From contig PNNM01000050.1 of the NCBI GenBank assembly GCA_013824215.1, positions 1 to 7,667 on the forward strand: a DNA stretch of 7,667 nucleotides, written 5' to 3'. The stretch is from Coriobacteriaceae bacterium (lineage in GTDB: Bacteria > Actinomycetota > Coriobacteriia > Anaerosomatales > D1FN1-002). Below the pieces are notes generated by a model that saw only the letters and a list, made by a program, of their open reading frames with translations, made no database searches and had not been told where the DNA came from. The translations under genes were made by a program, and so were the position numbers. Below are positions 1 through 5,265 of the stretch, one piece after another (the first letter of the stretch is position 1; every line of letters starts with the position of its first letter).

Positions 1-1
1 G

Positions 2-112
2 GCCCAGGACGCGCTCGACTTCGTTGCCGAGAAGACGGCTCCGCCCAAGGACATGCCGGCCGAGACCGCGGCGGCTCCCGCGCCCACGGAGACATCTCTC
101 CCCGAGCTGTAG
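2..112 (+). CDS. C-terminal fragment of an unidentified protein (5' end outside the window)
   Basis: An open frame enters from the left edge and gives 36 residues before TAG at 110-112. It starts A-Q-D-A-L-D-F-V-A-E-K and continues into a tail rich in Pro, Ala, Glu and Thr that ends S-L-P-E-L. Low-complexity tails of this kind are common at the C-termini of actinobacterial proteins, but no domain can be recognised, so I name no function. The frame differs from that of the next gene, whose plausible start is 88 bp downstream. It could belong to the same transcript as the following genes. It could also be a chance open frame, which is easy at this GC content. Confidence 0.5.
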   Translation, partial: AQDALDFVAEKTAPPKDMPAETAAAPAPTETSLPEL

Positions 113-200
113 GACCCGCTCGCGCGCTACACTGCAAGGGCCGGTCGCCCCTTCCGGGCAGCCGGTCTTTGTCGACTCCCCGGAGGGCGCGAAGAAGACC

Positions 201-965
201 GTGCCGCTCGTCTCGCAGATCGAAGGTATGCCCGTGGTCGCCCGCGCCGGCAGGCGCGTGCGCCGTCTCGGCACGGTCTCGCGCGTCGTGATGCACCCGA
301 GCGAGGCGCGCGTGATCGCGCTCGAGGTGCGTCGGCCGGACCTCCTGCTGATGTTCGCCCGCAAGCCGCGCTACGTGCCCCTCTCGCTCGTCTCCGAGTG
401 GGGCGAGCGCGGCGTGGGCGTGATCGGCCGCCGGCTCCCCGCGCTCGGCGCCGCCGAGAAGGAGGCTGGGGCCGAGATGGACGCTTCCGTGGTCTGGCGC
501 GGGATGCCCGTGCGTACGCGCTCGGGTGAGCCCGCGGGCACGGTCGCGGACGCCGGATTCCTCAAGTCGTCCGGCGGGATCACACGCGTGATGCTCTCGT
601 CGGGAAGGGTCGACGACGCGGCGCTCGGGGTACGGGAGGTCGCCGGCGGACTCGTGGGCGGCTACGACGCCGCGACCGGTGCGATCCTCGTCGACGATCC
701 GGCGCTGGAGGCGGCGCGGTCAGGGGGTCTGGCCGAGGACGCGGGCAAGGGCGCCGCCGTGGCGGCCAAGGCCGCTGTGGACGTCGCGGCCCGCGCCACC
801 GAGACCGGTGAGGCGCTCGTGGAGACAGGGAAGGCGGCCGTCGAGCTGGGACGGGCCGCGGCCGCCGCGGCCGCGGCGACCCCCGCCGGCAGGAAGGCGG
901 CCGGCGCGGCGCGCTCGCTGGGCCGGGCCGTGCGCGAAGCGATGCGCCGCGACAAGGACGGGTAG
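201..965 (+). CDS. Tandem PRC-barrel domain protein with alanine-rich helical tail
   Basis: The 254-residue protein has two PRC-barrel-like units. The first is about residues 1-75, opening with the typical pattern I-E-G-M-P-V-V followed by R-R-L-G-T-V-S-R-V-V. The second is about 95-165, with W-R-G-M-P-V-R, then G-T-V-A-D-A-G-F, ending in G-A-I-L-V-D-D. Residues 175-254 are strongly Ala-rich with spaced Lys, Arg and Glu, as in a long amphipathic or LEA-like helix, and contain a run of seven alanines. PRC-barrels are small beta domains found in RimM, photosynthetic reaction-centre H subunits and many actinobacterial proteins of unknown role; they usually mediate binding. No signal peptide or membrane segment is seen, so it is probably cytoplasmic. 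I chose GTG 201 because GGAGGG lies at 182-187 and the first beta strand starts just after it. ATG 228 would clip the barrel, and an open frame further upstream reads as non-protein-like Arg/Pro-rich sequence. The exact function is unknown. Confidence 0.75.
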   Translation: MPLVSQIEGMPVVARAGRRVRRLGTVSRVVMHPSEARVIALEVRRPDLLLMFARKPRYVPLSLVSEWGERGVGVIGRRLPALGAAEKEAGAEMDASVVWRGMPVRTRSGEPAGTVADAGFLKSSGGITRVMLSSGRVDDAALGVREVAGGLVGGYDAATGAILVDDPALEAARSGGLAEDAGKGAAVAAKAAVDVAARATETGEALVETGKAAVELGRAAAAAAAATPAGRKAAGAARSLGRAVREAMRRDKDG

Positions 966-973
966 GCGCGACG

Positions 974-1633
974 ATGACGAGGAAGTTCAGGCCGCTCACT
1001 CCACAGCTGCTCCGGCGGGTGCCGGACATGTGCGTGGGCTGCGTGTTCTGGGAGTCGGGATCGCGGCTCGAGGCGCGCTGCGGATCCGAACAGGATCTCG
1101 CGCGCGCGGTCGCGTGGGCGGAGCACGTCACCGCGGAGTGGGGCGAGCCTGGCCGCGCCGCGCTCGAGGAGGGCGAGGTCCTCGGGATCGTGAAGTACGC
1201 GCCCGCGCGCTACTTCCCGCAGGCGCGGAACATGCCGGCGGGCCCTCCCTCAGACGACGCGGTGCTGCTCGCCTGCATGCACATCGTTCCCGAGGCCCGC
1301 CAGCACGGGCTCGGCAAGCTGCTGCTGCACGCCGCGCTGCGGGACCTGGTGGGCCGGGGTGAACGGTCCGTGGAGGCTTACGGCGTCGCCAGCCAGCCGG
1401 ACTACGCCACCTCTCCGCTCGTGGGTGTGGAGTTCCTCCTGCGCAGCGGTTTCACGGTGCTGCGGCCCCACCCCGACATGCCGCTCATGCGGCTCGATCT
1501 GCGCACGCTCGCGGTCCTGCGCGGCGACCTGGAGACGATGCTGGACGCGCTGCGCATCCCGTTGGGGGCCCCCGCGCGGGCCCCCGCGCACTTCGAGGCG
1601 TCTCCCGCTGTGCGGAATCTCGGAAGGACGTGA
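974..1633 (+). CDS. GNAT-family N-acetyltransferase
   Basis: The 219-residue protein fits the GCN5-related acetyltransferase fold, which transfers an acetyl group from acetyl-CoA to an amine. The clearest sign is motif A: a hydrophobic strand (V-L-L-A-C-M-H-I-V-P), then R109-Q-H-G-L-G114-K-L-L-L, matching the R/Q-x-x-G-x-G/A loop that binds the CoA pyrophosphate. This is followed by a helix and, later, a G-V-E-F-L-L-R-S-G-F segment typical of the GNAT C-terminal half. The N-terminus carries C20-V-G-C23-V-F-W-E with another Cys at 36, which is not part of the standard fold. The acceptor cannot be predicted. It starts 8 bp after the PRC-barrel gene, with AAGGACGG at 954-961 as a weak ribosome site, and ends 6 bp before the next gene, so it is probably co-transcribed. 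The C-terminal 30 residues are Ala/Pro-rich. Confidence 0.85.
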   Translation: MTRKFRPLTPQLLRRVPDMCVGCVFWESGSRLEARCGSEQDLARAVAWAEHVTAEWGEPGRAALEEGEVLGIVKYAPARYFPQARNMPAGPPSDDAVLLACMHIVPEARQHGLGKLLLHAALRDLVGRGERSVEAYGVASQPDYATSPLVGVEFLLRSGFTVLRPHPDMPLMRLDLRTLAVLRGDLETMLDALRIPLGAPARAPAHFEASPAVRNLGRT

Positions 1634-1639
1634 CCGTCG

Positions 1640-2155
1640 ATGACCCCCGGTGAGGCCCGCGCCGAGCAGTACAAGGCGGGTTCGGCGGAGCGCGTGCGCG
1701 CCTATCTGGACTTGCACGGGATGGCCGACCGCCTCGTGACGTATCAGCAGTCCACGAAGACCGCGCAGATGGCGGCGGATGCGATGGGCTGCCTGCTCGG
1801 GCAGATCGTGAAGTCCCTCGTCTTCGTCGCCGAGGGGCGGGCTGTGCTCGCGCTCGTCGCCGGGGACCGCCGGGGTGACGGTGCCGCCATCGCGGCCGAG
1901 ATCGGGGCGGGCGGCTCGGCGGTCTTCGCGGACGCCGAGACGGTCCGCGCGGCGACCGGCTACGCGATCGGCGGGGTCTCGCCGTTCGACCTGCCGCCGG
2001 AGCTGCCTGTACTCATCGACGAGACGCTGTCGCGTTTCGAGGAGCTGTTCCCTGCCGGGGGAACCCCGAACACGATGCTCAGGATGTCCTTGGCCGAGCT
2101 GGTCGGGCTCACCGGCGGGCGGATGGCACGCATATCGCACGAGGCGCCCGCGTGA
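1640..2155 (+). CDS. YbaK/EbsC-family aminoacyl-tRNA deacylase-like protein
   Basis: The 171-residue protein matches the YbaK/ProX/EbsC editing domain, whose characterised members hydrolyse mischarged tRNA, such as Cys-tRNA(Pro) or Ala-tRNA(Pro), in trans. Visible hallmarks are T-A-Q-M-A-A-D-A-M-G-C, then G-Q-I-V-K58-S-L-V-F, where the lysine is the invariant active-site residue of the family. Further on are G111-G-V-S-P-F, which lines the substrate pocket, and the late V-L-I-D-E-T-L segment. Length is normal for a stand-alone domain. The start ATG has GGAAGGA at 1622-1628, spaced about 11 nt. Its stop codon overlaps the start of the next gene in GTGA, implying translational coupling. Which tRNA it edits cannot be told from sequence. 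The actinobacterial members nearest to this pattern are mostly uncharacterised. Confidence 0.9.
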   Translation: MTPGEARAEQYKAGSAERVRAYLDLHGMADRLVTYQQSTKTAQMAADAMGCLLGQIVKSLVFVAEGRAVLALVAGDRRGDGAAIAAEIGAGGSAVFADAETVRAATGYAIGGVSPFDLPPELPVLIDETLSRFEELFPAGGTPNTMLRMSLAELVGLTGGRMARISHEAPA

Positions 2156-3318
2156 CCTACTACGACGTTGAAAGGCCCGCGCCGCACCGCATGGACGCCG
2201 TGATCGCGGCGTCCTTGGCGCTGGCGTCGCTTGCGGTGATGGTGGTGACGTACGTGCCGTTCATGCGGATCCCGGTGAGCGTGGACGGTCGTTGGACCGT
2301 GATGCGCGCCGGCGCGACCGCCGCAGAGGTGCTCTCCGGGGATCTGGGCTCCGCGGAGCCCGGCGATCTGCTCGCTGTTGACGACCGGTCGGTGGTGCGG
2401 GCCGGAGGCGGGGAGCCGCCCGCCGTGCTGCGGCTGGGATCGATGCTGGCCACGGACGCGCAGCTCTACGCGGGCGACCGCGTGACGACTCGGCGCGGCT
2501 ACGACCGGATCGAGGACGTGGAGAGCACGGTTGTGGCCATCCCTATCCCGGTCGAGGTCGAGGGCTCGGGGCCGCTGCTCAAGATGCTGGCGCCGGGCGC
2601 GGCGGGCGCGCGGCAGGTGACGCGCGGCGTCGTGTCGGGGCACGAGACGAGCGGCACGGTCCTGCGGGAGCCGGCGCCCATGCGATACCTGCGCGTGCTG
2701 CCCGGCGGCGGCGCGAGGATCGTGGCGCTCACCTTCGACGACGGACCGTGGCCGGGGCAGACCGAGAAGATCATCTCCATCCTGGACCGGGAGAAGGTGC
2801 CGGGCACGTTCTTCATGCTCGGGACCAACGTGCGCAAGCACCCGAAGCTCGCTCGCCGAGTGGTCGCCCACGGGCACGCGGTGGGCAACCACTCCTTCAG
2901 CCACAAGATCAAGAAGGACTCGCCCGCCTCGATGGTGCGGCGCGAACTGCGCGGGACCAACTCGCTCATCCGGCAGGCGACGGGCATCACGCCGAAGTGG
3001 TACCGTCCCGCAGGCGGCGCGCTGAGCGGGGTGATAGTCGCCGAGGCCAGACGCGCCGACCTGCGGCTCGTCATGTGGAGCGTCGACCCGTGGGACTGGG
3101 ACGAGCCGGGCGCGGGCAACATCGCGCGGCGCGTGGTGGCGGCCACGAAGCCAGGCGCGGTCATCCTCCTGCACGACGGCGGGGGTGATCGCGGCCAGAC
3201 CATCAAGGCGCTGCCGTGGATCATCCATGAGCTCAAGCGCAAGGGCTACACGTTCGTGACGCTCGACCAGATGGCGGCGCTGGGGACCAGGCCGTCCCCG
3301 AAGATCGGCGGGAAGTAG
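2152..3318 (+). CDS. Membrane-anchored polysaccharide deacetylase (NodB domain) with DUF348-like and G5 segments
   Basis: The 388-residue protein has a single hydrophobic helix at about 16-37 with a short N-terminal cytoplasmic side and no Cys lipobox, so it is probably a signal anchor that leaves the rest outside the cell. Residues 41-90 (V-S-V-D-G-R-W-T-V, A-G-A-T-A-A-E-V-L) resemble a DUF348 beta-grasp unit. About 124-184 looks like a G5 domain, including the spaced G149/G152, R-G-V-V-S-G, and V-L-R-E-P. The C-terminal half, from about 187, is a NodB catalytic domain. It has T194-F-D-D-G-P199, N246-H247-S-F-S-H251 (the metal-binding Asp-His-His set with D197), Y-R285-P-A-G-G, D312-P-W-D-W and L-L-H341-D342. 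All expected catalytic motifs are present. Such enzymes remove acetyl groups from N-acetylglucosamine or N-acetylmuramic acid in cell-wall glycans. GTG is the start, with GAGG 7 nt upstream, and it overlaps the stop of the previous gene by 4 bp. The substrate is inferred to be peptidoglycan; a secondary wall polymer is possible. Confidence 0.9.
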   Translation: MTYYDVERPAPHRMDAVIAASLALASLAVMVVTYVPFMRIPVSVDGRWTVMRAGATAAEVLSGDLGSAEPGDLLAVDDRSVVRAGGGEPPAVLRLGSMLATDAQLYAGDRVTTRRGYDRIEDVESTVVAIPIPVEVEGSGPLLKMLAPGAAGARQVTRGVVSGHETSGTVLREPAPMRYLRVLPGGGARIVALTFDDGPWPGQTEKIISILDREKVPGTFFMLGTNVRKHPKLARRVVAHGHAVGNHSFSHKIKKDSPASMVRRELRGTNSLIRQATGITPKWYRPAGGALSGVIVAEARRADLRLVMWSVDPWDWDEPGAGNIARRVVAATKPGAVILLHDGGGDRGQTIKALPWIIHELKRKGYTFVTLDQMAALGTRPSPKIGGK

Positions 3319-3356
3319 GCGCACCGGCGGCGGGTCGCTCGCCGGCGTCCGACCCT

Positions 3357-3404
3357 CTCCCACGGCGAAGGCCCCCGGTCCCCCGGACCCCGGTACTGCG
3401 GGAG
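3357..3404. terminator. GC-rich dyad between convergent operons (possible bidirectional terminator)
   Basis: The 87-bp gap between two converging genes contains nested inverted repeats. CTCCC (3357-3361) pairs with GGGAG (3400-3404), and GGTCC (3377-3381) with GGACC (3385-3389) around a 3-nt loop. A separate stem, CCGGCG (3324-3329) with CGCCGG (3340-3345), lies just after the + strand stop codon. None has a T tract on either strand, so it is not a textbook intrinsic terminator. Support comes mainly from position, and dyads arise easily at this GC content. Confidence 0.3.
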
Positions 3405-3405
3405 C

Positions 3406-3999
3406 TCAGTCGGCCCGCCGGTATGCGGCGCTCGGAGTGACGACCACATGCATCCGGATGTCGTGCGCCTCGCGAGGGACCTCCCCGAAGATCTGCTCGT
3501 CGAAGGCGAGTGCGATCAGGGGGACGTCCGGGGCGAGTGCCGCGAGCAGGCGGTCGTAATAGCCCGCGCCGTGGCCGAGCCGCGCGCACGCCGCATCGAA
3601 GGCGACACCGGGGACGATGACGGCGTCGAGTTCGGCTGGTCCCGTCGTCGGTGCCCGCTCGGGGGGTTCGAGGATACCGAAGGCGCCCGGGACGAGTTCG
3701 GACGGGTCGTCGATCACATGCAGGGTCAGCACGCGGTCGGCGCATACGCGCGGGTAGGCGACCAGCACCCCGCGTTCCCGCAAAGCGGCCAGAGCCGGGG
3801 CCGGGTCGATCTCGGCGGGCATCGCCGCGTAGCCCAGGACGGTGCGCACCTCGGCGAGTTCCGGCAGGGCGAGCAGGCGGGCGCATGCCGCGATGGAGCC
3901 GGCCTCTCCCGCGCCCGCTGGCATGAGACGCCGCAGATGATGCGCGAGTGCACGGAGCTGCGCCTTGTGGTGCGCGGTGTCGCTCATCGGCCGGCTCAC
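3406..3999 (-). CDS. 5-formyltetrahydrofolate cyclo-ligase (5,10-methenyltetrahydrofolate synthetase)
   Basis: The 197-residue enzyme performs the ATP- and Mg2+-dependent conversion of 5-formyltetrahydrofolate to 5,10-methenyltetrahydrofolate, returning the stored folate to the one-carbon pool in the cytoplasm. The family signature is clear: V-P130-G-V-A-F-D, then R140-L-G-H-G-A-G-Y-Y-D-R150, the ATP/folate-binding loop. Earlier come V-L-G-Y-A-A-M-P-A-E-I-D and G-A-F-G-I-L-E-P-P, also typical. Length is normal. Two starts are possible. GTG at 3999-3997 overlaps the upstream TGA as GTGA and has GGGAGG 5 nt before it, so I prefer it. ATG at 3987-3985 would give 193 residues but has no close ribosome site. 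The gene is last in the Mg2+-riboswitch operon and is translationally coupled to the transporter gene. Confidence 0.92.
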   Translation of the reverse strand: MSRPMSDTAHHKAQLRALAHHLRRLMPAGAGEAGSIAACARLLALPELAEVRTVLGYAAMPAEIDPAPALAALRERGVLVAYPRVCADRVLTLHVIDDPSELVPGAFGILEPPERAPTTGPAELDAVIVPGVAFDAACARLGHGAGYYDRLLAALAPDVPLIALAFDEQIFGEVPREAHDIRMHVVVTPSAAYRRAD

Positions 4000-5258
4000 C
4001 CCATCCTCCCGAGAGCGGTCATGACGAGCAGGGCACACGAAAGCCCGATGACCACGACGATCGTCGTCCAGGCGATGCCGTTGAAGGCGCGGCCGTTCAC
4101 GTGACGGCCCATGATCCGGCGGTCGTTGACGATCCCCATCATGTAGACGAGCAGGAACGGCAGGAGCAGGCCGTTGACCGCCTGCGACAGCACCATGATC
4201 GCGATGAGGTCGAGTCCGGGCAGCAGGATGACGGCCGCGCCGAAGACGATGACGAAGGTGTAGATGGTGTTGAACGCCGGCGCCTCCGCCCACGAGCGGT
4301 CGATGCCGCGCTCCCAGCCGAACGCCTCGCAGACAGCGTACGCGGCGGTGAGCGGCAGGACACACGCGGCCAGGAAGGCCGCCGAGCCGAGGCCTGTGGC
4401 GAACAGCGCACTCGCATAGCGCCCCGCCACCGGCGCGAGAGCGAGCGCCGCCTCGCCCGCGTCGGCGATGGCGATCCCCTTCGGGAACAGCACCGTTCCG
4501 GTGGTCAGGATGATGAACCACGCGACGACGTTGGCGGCCACCGCTCCGGCGATGATGTCGACGCGCTGGAGCGGGAGCTCCTTGACGGTGACACCCTTGT
4601 CCACGATGTTGCTCTGCACGAAGAACTGCATCCACGGCGCGATGGTCGTGCCCACTGTGGCGATGACGAGCAGGACGAAGTCCGCGCGGGGCCGGAACGT
4701 CGGCACGAACGTGGCGTGCGCCACCGCGGCCCAGTCCGGGCGCGCCATGAACGCCGCCACCACGTAGGCCAGGAAGACCGCCGAGAGCGCGAGCAGCACC
4801 TTCTCCACGTTGCGGTAGGAACCGCGCACCACGAGCAGCCAGACCACGAACGCCGCGAGGGGCACGGAGAGGTACTTGCTCACTCCGAACATCTCGCCCG
4901 CGGCCGCGATGCCGGCGTACTGCGCCACCGACGTCCCCGCTGTGCTGACGAGCAGCATCGACATGGCGAAGAACGACGGGCGGATGCCGTAACGCTCGCG
5001 GATGAGCGCGGCGAAGCCCTTGCCGGTCACCGCGCCCATGCGCCCCGCCATCTCCTGCACCACGACGAGCGAGAAGGTCATGACGAGGACCATCCATAGC
5101 ATGTCGTAGCCGAACCGGGCCCCGTCCACCGAGTACGTGGAGATGCCGCCGGCGTCGTTGCCGGCCGACGCCGCGATGATGCCGGGGCCCAACGCCGCCA
5201 GCAGCGCCAGCGGGGCGAGCCGCCTGCCCTTCGGGGTTGTCGCGACCGAGGCCGTCAT
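3996..5258 (-). CDS. NRAMP/SLC11-family divalent metal transporter with altered metal site (NRMT-like, possible Mg2+ transporter)
   Basis: The 420-residue, highly hydrophobic protein has about eleven membrane segments and NRAMP landmarks: L-G24-P-G-I-I at the start of TM1 and N378-D-R-R-I-M-G-R-H-V-N between the last helices. Classical NRAMPs bind Mn2+ or Fe2+ with D-P-G-N in TM1 and M-P-H in TM6. Here the aligned residues are D35-A-G-G38 and A207-P-W209. The aspartate is kept, but the asparagine and the metal-selective methionine sulphur ligand are lost. Loss of the methionine is expected to remove transition-metal preference. Similar substitutions are, as I recall, a mark of the NRMT clade, whose Eggerthella lenta member was shown to carry Mg2+. 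The gene follows the MgtE-like gene by 7 bp and lies under the same M-box, which fits Mg2+ as substrate. The start ATG has only a weak ribosome site (GGGAC), so coupling to the upstream gene is likely. The family is certain; the Mg2+ specificity is inferred. Confidence 0.92.
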   Translation of the reverse strand: MTASVATTPKGRRLAPLALLAALGPGIIAASAGNDAGGISTYSVDGARFGYDMLWMVLVMTFSLVVVQEMAGRMGAVTGKGFAALIRERYGIRPSFFAMSMLLVSTAGTSVAQYAGIAAAGEMFGVSKYLSVPLAAFVVWLLVVRGSYRNVEKVLLALSAVFLAYVVAAFMARPDWAAVAHATFVPTFRPRADFVLLVIATVGTTIAPWMQFFVQSNIVDKGVTVKELPLQRVDIIAGAVAANVVAWFIILTTGTVLFPKGIAIADAGEAALALAPVAGRYASALFATGLGSAAFLAACVLPLTAAYAVCEAFGWERGIDRSWAEAPAFNTIYTFVIVFGAAVILLPGLDLIAIMVLSQAVNGLLLPFLLVYMMGIVNDRRIMGRHVNGRAFNGIAWTTIVVVIGLSCALLVMTALGRMG

Positions 5259-5265
5259 CGTCCCG

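Noticed and set aside
128..133. TACACT as a possible -10 before the PRC-barrel gene
   Set aside because: No recognisable -35 at suitable spacing; one six-base match is too weak.
24..200. Upstream extension of the PRC-barrel gene to a TTG at 24
   Set aside because: The added residues are an Arg/Pro-rich out-of-frame reading of the upstream gene's tail and overlap its coding sequence.
1566..1589. Two tandem copies of a 12-base GC repeat (1566-1577 and 1578-1589)
   Set aside because: It encodes a short Ala/Pro/Arg stretch near the C-terminus of the GNAT protein and is best explained as coding low complexity.
3948..5099. Long + strand open frame opposite the NRAMP-like gene (383 codons)
   Set aside because: The translation is dominated by Arg, His, Asp and Glu without any domain; it is a shadow of the transporter gene.
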